Part shown: piece after piece, positions 13,984 through 21,500 of the stretch | Numbering within the stretch: position 1 is the stretch's first letter | How the letters are laid out: the number at the start of each line of letters is the position of its first letter | From: a virus | DNA: 56,468 bases | Strand: one strand, 5' to 3' | Virus record (IMG/VR): IMGVR_UViG_3300008120_000119 | Location: 1-56,468 of that record | The notes under the pieces: model-generated | What the model saw: only the letters and a program-made list of their open reading frames with translations | What the model was told of the DNA's origin: nothing | Database searches by the model: none | Position numbers and translations under genes: made by a program

Positions 13984-14274
13984 ATGTCTTTCCAACAAGC
14001 ACTCAAAGATTTCTCAGCAGTCGAATACCTGACCTACTTCGACCCGCCGGAGCACACAACGATCGGCGACCTCTGCTATCTCTGCCTGCACGAGCTGGAC
14101 CTGCACGCCGAGGGCGAGTATTGGCACCCGCTGAAGGAGCGCAGGGCGCTGCTGAAGTTCTGCCAGAAGTGGGGCCCGAAGACCGCGGACGGCATGGATT
14201 ACGCCAAGGAGGCCCAGATTCAGTTCGACCTGGGCAAAGACAAGAAGAAGGATGAGGCGTACACCCACGGCTAA
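13984..14274 (+). CDS. Hypothetical protein (96 aa)
   Basis: A 96-residue protein with Cys-containing segment (LCYLCLHELDLH) and a charged Lys-rich end (DLGKDKKKDEAY). GGGAG lies 6 bases before ATG 13984 and is part of a possible RNA switch. It is not a recognised family; a zinc site from CxxC plus nearby His is possible. Confidence 0.6.
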   Translation: MSFQQALKDFSAVEYLTYFDPPEHTTIGDLCYLCLHELDLHAEGEYWHPLKERRALLKFCQKWGPKTADGMDYAKEAQIQFDLGKDKKKDEAYTHG

Positions 14275-14277
14275 CAC

Positions 14278-14310
14278 GGGAGGGGGCCTTCGGGCTCCCT
14301 ATTTAGGGAG
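14278..14310 (+). promoter_or_regulatory. Two mutually exclusive hairpins at ribosome site (copy 2)
   Basis: H1 contains GCC-TTCG-GGC (14286-14295), extended by GGGA (14278-14281) with TCCC (14296-14299). H2 pairs CTCCC (14295-14299) with GGGAG (14306-14310) around TATTTA. The ATG of the next gene is 14316. Same design as 13949-13977 with a different H1. Confidence 0.65.
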
Positions 14311-14315
14311 AAATC

Positions 14316-14519
14316 ATGATTCAAGATATGACTGCATTGAAAGGGACTGCGCCATGTGCGAAATGTGGCGCCACGCTTTGGAACGACCATGGTTGGGTGC
14401 TAGACGATGGGTCAATCGTTTGCCGGCGCGAAGACAAGTGTTTTAGTCGCGTGGTGGCCACAAAACTCGCCAAAGAAAAAGCGGCTGGGATTCTTCCGCC
14501 CTGGCGGAAAGCGGTTTAG
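14316..14519 (+). CDS. Small zinc-ribbon-like protein (67 aa)
   Basis: Cysteines at APCAKCGATLW and IVCRREDKCFSR form a C-x2-C ... C-x5-C pattern, suggesting a zinc ribbon. The C-terminus is Lys-rich and helical. The start ATG 14316 follows GGGAGAAATC. It could bind nucleic acid or a host protein such as RNA polymerase, but nothing specific shows this. Confidence 0.65.
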   Translation: MIQDMTALKGTAPCAKCGATLWNDHGWVLDDGSIVCRREDKCFSRVVATKLAKEKAAGILPPWRKAV

Positions 14520-14540
14520 GGTTTCCCCTAGTGCCCTGAG

Positions 14541-14594
14541 TTGCACAATCGTTTAATTCGGAGTTACACTATCGTCACAGTCAAATTCAGACTG
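14541..14594 (+). promoter_or_regulatory. Strong promoter with 5' hairpin (copy 2)
   Basis: TTGCAC (14541-14546), 18 bases, TACACT (14565-14570). The spacer shares ATCGTTTAA with the promoter at 13561. The transcript would begin with hairpin CAGTC-AAATTCA-GACTG (14578-14594). Its second stem pair is A-T where copy 1 has G-C, so base pairing is conserved although sequence is not. Confidence 0.8.
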
Positions 14595-14618
14595 CAACGC
14601 ACGAGGGAGATTTAAACC

Positions 14619-14906
14619 ATGAACATCATCGAAAACCTGATTGCCCGCATCGAGGACTACCGCACTACCAACAAGAACCCCTGCAAGAACTACGGCACGC
14701 AAGCCGCCGCCGAGAAGGCCACCGCCGCCGCCGCCGCTAAGGCTGGCACCTACTTTGACCGCAGTGGCGCACCAGCCCGCTACGTGGTGTTTTTCGACCA
14801 AGCCTGGGGCCGCTGGGTTGGCGCCCTGGACTACACCGAGCTCTTGGGTCGCAAGACCTCCCAGGGCGGTTACCTGGGCGCCGTGATTGGCTTTTACACC
14901 TACTAA
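14619..14906 (+). CDS. Hypothetical Ala-rich protein (95 aa)
   Basis: N-terminal helix (NIIENLIARIEDYRTTN), an Ala/Lys-rich helix (residues about 29-42), then an aromatic beta-rich part (ARYVVFFDQAWGRWVGALDY, GGYLGAVIGFYTY). First gene behind the promoter at 14541, with GAGGGAGATTTAAACC before ATG 14619. Unknown; likely an abundant early protein. Confidence 0.6.
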   Translation: MNIIENLIARIEDYRTTNKNPCKNYGTQAAAEKATAAAAAKAGTYFDRSGAPARYVVFFDQAWGRWVGALDYTELLGRKTSQGGYLGAVIGFYTY

Positions 14907-14912
14907 CTAACG

Positions 14913-14928
14913 GGGGGCTCCGGCCCCC
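14913..14928 (+). other. UNCG-loop intercistronic hairpin
   Basis: GGGGGC (14913-14918), TCCG loop, GCCCCC (14923-14928). Very stable, with no T-tract, so it is more likely an mRNA-stabilising or processing hairpin than a terminator. The third UNCG hairpin in this operon. Confidence 0.6.
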
Positions 14929-14948
14929 ACTAACGAGGGAGAACTACC

Positions 14949-15146
14949 ATGAATTTCAAAGACAAAGCAGCAGTACAGCAGCACGTGCAGGAAATGATCG
15001 GTCGCAGCGTTGACCCCGATGTTGTCGAATGGGTCTGCTCGTTTGCAACCTACGCGTACAGCCAGGGAGACGCCGACGGGTACCGTCAGTGCTGGGAAGG
15101 AGTCCAGAAGACGTTTGACGCCCTCTCCAATAAGGAGGCAGCATGA
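14949..15146 (+). CDS. Hypothetical protein (65 aa)
   Basis: Small helical protein (DKAAVQQHVQEMIGRSVDPD, FATYAYSQGDADGYRQCWEG). GAGGGAGAACTACC precedes ATG 14949. Its stop overlaps the next start. No family recognised. Confidence 0.6.
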   Translation: MNFKDKAAVQQHVQEMIGRSVDPDVVEWVCSFATYAYSQGDADGYRQCWEGVQKTFDALSNKEAA

Positions 15147-15409
15147 CACACACTCCAGGCCCCTGGATGCACATCCCTGCCGGCCGCTCCGGGTACGCAA
15201 TCTGTGCTCCGGCTACCGGTTCGGTCGTCACCACCGCGGATGAAGACGGTCGTTATGGGGTCATCGACTCCGAGCAGGACGCCCTTCTTATCGCCGCGGC
15301 GCCCGAGATGCTGGAGGCCCTCAAGGCCGCCCTGCCGTGGATAGACTCCGTCGTGGTTGCCGGTAAGGTTCGGGACGCCATCGCAAACGCCACCGGGAGG
15401 GGACAATGA
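15143..15409 (+). CDS. Hypothetical protein of the HTPGPW phage family (88 aa)
   Basis: Begins MTHTPGPWMHIPAGRSGYAI and has the segment EQDALLIAAAPEMLEALKAA. Both features are typical of a very widespread uncharacterised phage protein family. ATG 15143 overlaps the upstream stop and follows AAGGAGGCAGC. The function is not known; it is usually found in early small-gene clusters like this one. Confidence 0.75.
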   Translation: MTHTPGPWMHIPAGRSGYAICAPATGSVVTTADEDGRYGVIDSEQDALLIAAAPEMLEALKAALPWIDSVVVAGKVRDAIANATGRGQ

Positions 15410-15609
15410 GCGGAACCCCCCAGGAGCTGGTTGAGATCACCAACAAAGTGGGGGAGGTTATCGATGGCCACAACAGCGGCCTGATTGCCGTCTCCCTTTG
15501 CACAGTGCTGACCATGGTCGTCAAAGAATCCGGTATACCGCCCGGACACGTAATCGAGATGCTGGCCATAATGATAGGAGAGGGAGAGGATGAGACGACG
15601 CAGCACTAA
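15406..15609 (+). CDS. Hypothetical protein (67 aa)
   Basis: ATG 15406 overlaps the stop of the previous gene and follows GGGAGGGGACA. One moderately hydrophobic helix (GLIAVSLCTVLTMVVKESG) could be buried or membrane-associated. The C-terminus is acidic. Unknown. Confidence 0.6.
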   Translation: MSGTPQELVEITNKVGEVIDGHNSGLIAVSLCTVLTMVVKESGIPPGHVIEMLAIMIGEGEDETTQH

Positions 15610-15790
15610 GGTATCGCTCTCTGACACTGACATTCACGTCATATCCAGAGCGATCTGGCACTACTACCGCGATCTTGAATCAGCGAACATGCCAGTGGCT
15701 GCGGGGCAGGTCTTAGAGGCCGGAGATCGATTCTTAAACGAGGTCTACGTGAAGGAGGGAAAGAATGAGACCGTACATCAAGGCAGGTGA
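15590..15790 (+). CDS. Hypothetical protein (66 aa)
   Basis: ATG 15590 after GGAGAGGGAGAGG; overlaps the previous gene by 20 bases. Helical (DTDIHVISRAIWHYYRDLES, AAGQVLEAGDRFLNEVYV) with basic ends. No recognised domain. Confidence 0.6.
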   Translation: MRRRSTKVSLSDTDIHVISRAIWHYYRDLESANMPVAAGQVLEAGDRFLNEVYVKEGKNETVHQGR

Positions 15791-15920
15791 CCTAATCACC
15801 AGAGAAGAGTGGATACAGATGCGACTTCGCGGTAAAATGAGGCGTGACGAGCCACCTGCATTAGTGGTGGCCGCGCTGGTAGCGGGGATCGTGTTTGTCG
15901 TGGGAATGATGTCGCTGTAA
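15765..15920 (+). CDS. Small single-pass membrane protein (51 aa)
   Basis: Starts at ATG 15765, 6 bases after GGAGGGA, overlapping the previous gene. A polar basic front (MRPYIKAGDLITREEW, RLRGKMRRDE) is followed by one membrane helix at the C-terminus (ALVVAALVAGIVFVVGMMSL). The positive-inside rule predicts a cytoplasmic N-terminus. Unknown role; a membrane-anchored host-interaction peptide is possible. Confidence 0.6.
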   Translation: MRPYIKAGDLITREEWIQMRLRGKMRRDEPPALVVAALVAGIVFVVGMMSL

Positions 15921-15921
15921 A

Positions 15922-15946
15922 AACCGTTTCGATATTCGACACGGTT
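15922..15946 (+). other. Intercistronic hairpin
   Basis: AACCGT (15922-15927) pairs with ACGGTT (15941-15946), and inside them TCGA (15929-15932) pairs with TCGA (15936-15939) around TAT. No T-tract follows, so termination is unlikely; it may protect or process the message between two small genes. Confidence 0.5.
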
Positions 15947-15965
15947 AATTCAAATGGGAGAAACC

Positions 15966-16118
15966 ATGATCAAGAAAGCCTTGGCCCTAATTGGCGGACT
16001 GGCCGTCGCCACCAGCGTGTACGCAGCCTGTAGCACCTCGACCGTGACCTACAACGGCCGGATGGTAACGTGCACCACCTGCTGCTACGGCGGCAACTGC
16101 ACGACCAACTGCTTCTAA
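15966..16118 (+). CDS. Tiny secreted cysteine-rich protein (50 aa)
   Basis: ATG 15966 with GGGAGAAACC upstream. Residues 1-20 (MIKKALALIGGLAVATSVYA) are a clear signal peptide with a V-x-A cleavage site. The 30-residue mature part holds six cysteines (positions 22, 36, 39, 40, 45, 49), so two or three disulfides are likely after export to the periplasm. It is the last gene before the structured region upstream of terS. The role is unknown; possibilities are an envelope-targeted inhibitor, superinfection exclusion or toxin-like peptide. Confidence 0.65.
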   Translation: MIKKALALIGGLAVATSVYAACSTSTVTYNGRMVTCTTCCYGGNCTTNCF

Positions 16119-16122
16119 AGAC

Positions 16123-16247
16123 TTCCCCCGGGCCCGGTGAGAGCCGGTTGTTTCGATGACAATGCCCCGGGGGGCCATCAGCCTAGACATTGAGCCAACT
16201 CCCATGCCGGTCGACCTCCCTCGCTGCCGGCGGTTCAGTGTCTAGCC
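16123..16247 (+). ncRNA. Two-domain structured element upstream of terS (RNA or packaging site, putative)
   Basis: Domain A (16125-16173): CCCCCGGG (16125-16132) with CCCGGGGG (16166-16173) encloses two small hairpins, CCGG (16134-16137) with CCGG (16144-16147) and TTGT (16148-16151) with ACAA (16159-16162), forming a three-way junction. Domain B: arm 16181-16196 pairs with 16232-16247 over 16 positions (13 Watson-Crick, two G-U, one mismatch), and inside it GCCGG (16206-16210) pairs with CCGGC (16227-16231). No coding frame is convincing here. It may be a leader RNA for the late operon or a pac/cos-type site beside terS. Confidence 0.55.
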
Positions 16248-16305
16248 TAATGGCGCACAAGCAGTTAAACTCAGGCCACCTCAACTTTTCGGATTGATTA
16301 AGGCC

Positions 16306-16824
16306 ATGCCTGAAAAACGAAAGAAGCCCGCGCCCGCAGTGATGGGCCGGCCAACAGACTACTCCCAAGACCTAGCAGACGAGATATGCGATCGCATTGC
16401 GTCCGGACAGCCATTGGTCCGCATATGCAAAGACGAGCACATGCCACATGTCACGACCGTTTACCGTTGGTTAAACAAGAGAGCAGACTTTTGCGACATG
16501 TACGCGAAGGCCAAAGACTCGGCAGCCGATACCCTGGCAGAAGAGATTCAGGACATCGCCGACTCGATTCCGATGGAGACCACCGATAAGGAAGGGAACA
16601 CGCGCTTCGACCCGGCTTACATCAACTGGATGCGCCTCCGGGTGGACGCCCGCAAGTGGACGGCAGCCAAGTTGAAGCCGCGGAAGTACGGTGACCGCCT
16701 GACCCACGCAGGAGACGCTGAGAACCCGATTAAGAGTGAGACGACCATCCAGGCGTCTGAGCTGTTCGCCAGCATCCTGCAAAACATGGAATTGAAGAAG
16801 CAGCAATCAGCAAACGAAAGGTGA
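16306..16824 (+). CDS. terS: Terminase small subunit (172 aa)
   Basis: It recognises the packaging site and recruits the large subunit. The N-terminus is Lys/Pro-rich, followed by GRPTDYSQDLADEICDRI and a helix-turn-helix ending HVTTVYRWLNKRADF, then an oligomerising helical part and LKPRKYGDRLTH, typical of this small terminase family. ATG 16306 follows TTAAGGCC; a TTG at 16294 in frame is less likely. It is followed after 7 bases by a MazG-like gene and then TerL. The codons at 16386-16400 carry a third copy of the palindromic 15-mer. Confidence 0.85.
   Translation: MPEKRKKPAPAVMGRPTDYSQDLADEICDRIASGQPLVRICKDEHMPHVTTVYRWLNKRADFCDMYAKAKDSAADTLAEEIQDIADSIPMETTDKEGNTRFDPAYINWMRLRVDARKWTAAKLKPRKYGDRLTHAGDAENPIKSETTIQASELFASILQNMELKKQQSANER
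16386..16400 (+). repeat. 15-bp palindromic motif, copy 3
   Basis: ATGCGATCGCATTGC, one base different from copies at 10818 and 10999, and here a perfect 12-base palindrome (ATGCGATCGCAT) plus TGC. It falls in the third possible codon phase. Confidence 0.6.
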
Positions 16825-16831
16825 GGGAGAC

Positions 16832-17128
16832 ATGGATAGATTCACGCAGATCCGCGCATGGGCGGAGGCCCGCAATTTGGTCGACGGGTCAAACCCGCAG
16901 GCGCAGTTTGTGAAGCTCGCAGAAGAGATTGGGGAGCTCGCCGCGGCAATCGCCAGGAAGAACCACGACGGGGTCGTAGACTCGATTGGAGACGCTGTGG
17001 TAGTCCTGACCATCCTGGCAGCTCAGCATCGGGTGCCGATCGAATCCTGCATAAATGTGGCCTGGGAGCAGATCAAGAACCGCAAGGGCCGCATGGTCGA
17101 CGGCGTCTTCGTTAAAGATGCAGAGTAA
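16832..17128 (+). CDS. MazG-like nucleotide pyrophosphohydrolase (98 aa)
   Basis: Residues LAEEIGELAAAI supply the EExxE motif and DSIGDAVVVL the second acidic motif (D in place of the usual E). These bind magnesium in all-alpha NTP pyrophosphohydrolases of the MazG/dUTPase-like superfamily. The length fits the single-domain phage type. Such enzymes cleave (d)NTPs or (p)ppGpp-like alarmones and are common in aquatic phages. GTGAGGGAGAC precedes ATG 16832. Its TAATG junction couples it to the large terminase gene. Confidence 0.75.
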   Translation: MDRFTQIRAWAEARNLVDGSNPQAQFVKLAEEIGELAAAIARKNHDGVVDSIGDAVVVLTILAAQHRVPIESCINVAWEQIKNRKGRMVDGVFVKDAE

Positions 17129-18549
17129 TGGCCGATGAGGTCGCAGCACTCCTCGCTGACCCTGACGTTCAGGCACAGTTCTCCCTTCTCAAGCCGGAGG
17201 AGCAAGTCGCGTGGGCTTGGCGAGCTCAATGGCTGGCAAAGGCTCATGCTCACCAAGTGGTCCCTATTGGGGACTGGTGGTCGATCTGGCTCATGCTGGC
17301 GGGCCGCGGCGCCGGTAAGACACGAACGGCAGCCGAGCAGGTTGGCTGGTGGGCCTGGACTGAGCCCGGTACCCGCTGGCTTGTCGGGGCACCGACGTCG
17401 TCTGATGTTCGCGCTACCTGCTTCGAGGGCGACTCGGGTCTTCTGTCTGTTATTCCTACCGCACTGATCGCCGACTACAACCGGGCCTTCCACGAGCTTA
17501 AGCTCACCAACGGCTCGATGATTAAGGGTATTCCCGCATCCGAGCCTGAGCGCTTCCGGGGGCCGCAGTTCCATGGGGCATGGCTCGACGAGCTGGCCGC
17601 CTGGGACTATCTGCAAGAGGCCTGGGACCAGATCATGTTCGGCGTCCGCCTGGGCAAGAAGACCCGTATCGTGGCCACCACGACCCCCAAGCCCAAAGAT
17701 TTGATCATCGAGCTCGTGGGCCGGGACGGTGACGACGTGGTCGTGACGACGGCCAGCACCTACGCCAACATCGACAACCTAGCCCCAAGCTTCCAGAAGC
17801 AGATCCTCCAGTACGAGGGGACCAAGCTCGGGCGCCAGGAGATCTACGCCGAGATCATCGATCCTGAAGAGGGCGGCATTGTGCAGCGCGACATGTTCAA
17901 GCTCTGGCCGGACGGGAAGGAGTTCCCCAAGTTCGAGTACATCGTCCAGAGCTACGACTGCGCGTACACCGAGAAGACCATGAACGACCCGACCGCCTGC
18001 ACGGTCTGGGGGGTCTTCAAGCCCTTAGACGGGCCTATGAGCGTCATGCTGATAGACGCATGGCAGGACCGCCTACAGTACCCCGACCTGCGGCCCAAGG
18101 TGATTGAGGAGTACGAGACGGTCTTCGGCGAGGGCAAGGGCAAAAAGCGGGTGGACCTGATCCTGGTAGAGGACAAGAGCGCAGGTATCAGCCTGATACA
18201 GGACTTGCAGCGGGCCCACCTGCCGGTCAGAGCGTACAACCCCGGGCGGGCAGACAAGGTGCAGCGCTTAAACATCGTGGCCAACATCATCGCCCGCGGC
18301 CGTGTCTGGATACCGGAGAGCAGCAAGCGCAAGGGCTACGTGCGTGACTGGGCCGAGGGGTTTGTGAGTCAGATCTGTTCGTTTCCTGAGACGACCCACG
18401 ACGACTATGTAGACGCCTGCACCCAGGCGCTGCGGTTCCTGCGGGACTCGGGCTGGCTGGAGATTGACCCGCCGCCCCAAGATGACTGGGACGAGGAGGA
18501 CTTCGTTGACAGCGGTCAGCCTAGACGGACAAACCCTTACGCCGTATGA
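17128..18549 (+). CDS. terL: Terminase large subunit (473 aa)
   Basis: The packaging motor ATPase and nuclease. Walker A AGRGAGKT lies at residues 58-65 and Walker B WLDE at 152-155, followed by the coupling segment TTTPKP (185-190). The nuclease half shows D277 (SYDCAY), E348-D349 (VEDKSAG) and D425-D426 (DDYVDA). The length is normal for a T4 gp17-type terminase. It starts at ATG 17128, overlapping the MazG-like stop. The acidic tail (DDWDEEDFVD) may contact the portal. It is followed by a 2124-residue protein rather than directly by the portal. Confidence 0.95.
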   Translation: MADEVAALLADPDVQAQFSLLKPEEQVAWAWRAQWLAKAHAHQVVPIGDWWSIWLMLAGRGAGKTRTAAEQVGWWAWTEPGTRWLVGAPTSSDVRATCFEGDSGLLSVIPTALIADYNRAFHELKLTNGSMIKGIPASEPERFRGPQFHGAWLDELAAWDYLQEAWDQIMFGVRLGKKTRIVATTTPKPKDLIIELVGRDGDDVVVTTASTYANIDNLAPSFQKQILQYEGTKLGRQEIYAEIIDPEEGGIVQRDMFKLWPDGKEFPKFEYIVQSYDCAYTEKTMNDPTACTVWGVFKPLDGPMSVMLIDAWQDRLQYPDLRPKVIEEYETVFGEGKGKKRVDLILVEDKSAGISLIQDLQRAHLPVRAYNPGRADKVQRLNIVANIIARGRVWIPESSKRKGYVRDWAEGFVSQICSFPETTHDDYVDACTQALRFLRDSGWLEIDPPPQDDWDEEDFVDSGQPRRTNPYAV

Positions 18550-18579
18550 TGGGCGCATTCAATTTCTGGCGGACGCGCT

Positions 18580-21500
18580 ATGACTGAAGATGATATCCGG
18601 CTGGCCATGGAGCTGTTCGGCGGTAAAGGCTATAAAGACCCGCTCAACAAATACAACAGATCGCGGGAAATTCCGCCCGCACCGACCGGGAGGCGGTCAG
18701 CACTTGATGCCGCTAGGTTCCCAAAGGTGGGCAGGGGCACAGAAGTCTACGGGATTGAGGACGAGCTTCAAGAGTCGGAGCGCAAGAGCCGCGAAGCCAC
18801 CATCGCAGGCCTTGACCCGTTAGAACAATTGCAGGCAATCGGCGAAGGCGGTAGGGCCGTTGGACAGGGGCTCGTAGCAGGAGTCTTGCAGCCGTTCGCT
18901 CAGGTCATGGGCGTCCCCGCCGATAAATTCTTTAACGCGGCTATTGACTTTCCAGAAACCGAAGGTGGCAAAGCGTACGCACGCAAGGGCGCAGACGCAG
19001 CGCTAGGCTTCTTCGATGCAATGTCAGAGAGCCCGCTGGGCCCGGTGCTCAGCAAGATCCCCATGAGCCCATACAGCCCCGCCTCAGCTCAGGCAATCGA
19101 TACGGGACTCATGGCCGCCGGCAAGGGGCTGAAGCTCGCAGGTCAGCAGGCTAAGCAGGCTGGCAGGCAGACCCTGGAGGCCGGCAAGGATCTGGCTCAG
19201 GCAGCTCGGGCAGAGTTCGCTACCCCGCCGACGGGCGCGGTGCAGCTCCAGACCCAGCAGGCCACACGCAACCCGCTAGGCATGTACTCCCAGGCCGAGC
19301 AGGTAGCGCTCAATCTTGCTCAGGAGAAGGGCACGGGCAATCAGTTCCTGGCCCAGATCAGCAAGGCGCCAGGAGTCAAGCCCGCGGAGCTGGAGTGGAC
19401 GGGCCTCGCAGACTTCTTGAAGAGTAAGGGCGACAAGCCGGTCACTAAGGCAGAGATCCAGCAGCACCTTGACGCCAACCGCGTGCAGGTGCAAGAGGTG
19501 CAGTTAAGCGGCACGGTTCCGTACAACAGGGTCAGAACAGTCGAAGATCAAATCCCCGAGGGGTTTCATTACGAAGAGGTGCTCGATCGTGACGGTGAGC
19601 CGACCGGCATGATGAGAATCTACGACTCGGACGGTGATCTTGTTTCTGAATCCAGCGACCCAGAGCAACTGATGCGTCGCGCTGGGTTGAAGTATGAAGA
19701 AACCGAACCCGACGCAAAGTACGGTGAGTGGCAACTACCCGGCGGTTATAACTATCGAGAGGTGTTGCTGACGTTGCCGCAAAAAGTAGAAAAAGGTTTT
19801 ACGACACCGAATGGTGCGTTTTTTTCAGAGGCAGATTTAGAAAATCCAGTAGTACGGTCAACGGCGGAAAAAATAGGCTTGTCACCGGCCTTTAGAAATG
19901 TTGGCACTGTTTATGAATCTCCCCACTTCGATCAGCCCAACGTTCTGGCCCATATGCGCCTGAACGACCGCCTTGATGCTGATGGCAATAGGGTTCTATT
20001 TGTTGAAGAGATTCAGTCCGACTGGGGGCAGCAGGGTAGGGAGAAGGGGTTTGCAATTAAAGAAACGCCTTGGGATGACCCCGAATATAAAGCCGCTAGA
20101 GCAAGGTCCACTGAGTTACTTAATGAGTACAACAGGAACAACGATGACCTCATTCGTCAAAATGAAATAAGACCGCTTTTGGATGAGGCTAGAAGGCTTG
20201 AACACTCTTTTTTGGGTAAACGCGGCGCACCTCCCGCCCCCTTCGTACAGAACACAGAAGACTGGGTCAACCTATCTCTAAAGCGCCTGATCACCGACGC
20301 AGTCAATAACGGTTATAAGAAGGTCGCATTCATCAATGGTGATCAGTCTGCTGCACGGTATGACTTGAGTAAACATGTTGATGAGCTCTATTACATGCCC
20401 AAGTCCAACACCCTTGTTGCTACAAAGAATGGCCAGGAGGCGTTTAATCAAAGAGTGCCAGCCGACAAATTGGCTGACTACATTGGCAAAGATGCGGCCG
20501 AGAAATTATTGGTTGCTCCAGGTCCAGGCCCCCAGAATCTTTCTGGCTCTTCCATTCGGAAACTGTCCGGCGTAGACCTCAAGGTCGGCGGCGAGGGCAT
20601 GAAGAAGTTCTACGACCAGATCGTGCCGGCCACCGCAAATAAACTCCTGAAGAAACTGGGCGGCGGGAAACTGGAGCCCCTAAAGATCGGCGACAACGAG
20701 CAACTAGGATTCACCATCACGCCGGAGATGGTCGAGCTGGTGAAGAAGCAAGGCCTGCCGATGTTCGCTGGTGGTGGCGCAATCACTATGGCCAAGGGCG
20801 GAGAGGCTGAGCTAGATAACTACGCTTTGGCCGAGGCGGAGATGCAACAAGAGATAGAAGATGCTTTGGCCTACGAAAAACTTAACAGACTCCTGCGGGA
20901 GACCGAAGCTAAGTTGCGAGAGGGCTTGATCACCCCAGAAGAAGCGGTGCCCTTGATGGGTGGATTAAACGCTTATGAGATCGCTCGATTGTATGGGCTG
21001 CCAACAGATGATTATGTTCGGCCACAATTATCTTCAGACAATCCCGAGCAACATTACGATCTCATGCTCAGCCCAGAAAAATTGTCTCACATGGCTAGGC
21101 GTCATCGGGATTACGATCGCCGGATGAAGCAACATGAATACGGCCCCGATTCAGAAGAGGTGGAGGTTAACCTTGCCATTGGGGGCGGCGCGTTCAAGGG
21201 AATGAAGCAAGGCCTTCAGAGGGCGGCAAAAGGCCCCGGAAAGACAGAAGACCCAGCTAAGAAAGCATCGAAGGCGCAGCGCCGTGAAGTGCGCGTGCAG
21301 AAGAACCTGGAAGCGTACATGGGCTCAAAAGAGAAGCCCAAGACCTATTACCACGCCACCCAGGCCCCGGAAGACTTCGAGGCGTTCGACCTTGAGAAGC
21401 GCCCGACTAAGAGGTCAGCCGCGGCCGTGTTTGTCACGCCCAGCACCAACTGGGCAAACGACTGGGCCGTAGATGAGCTGGCCGACATGGACCTGCTGGA

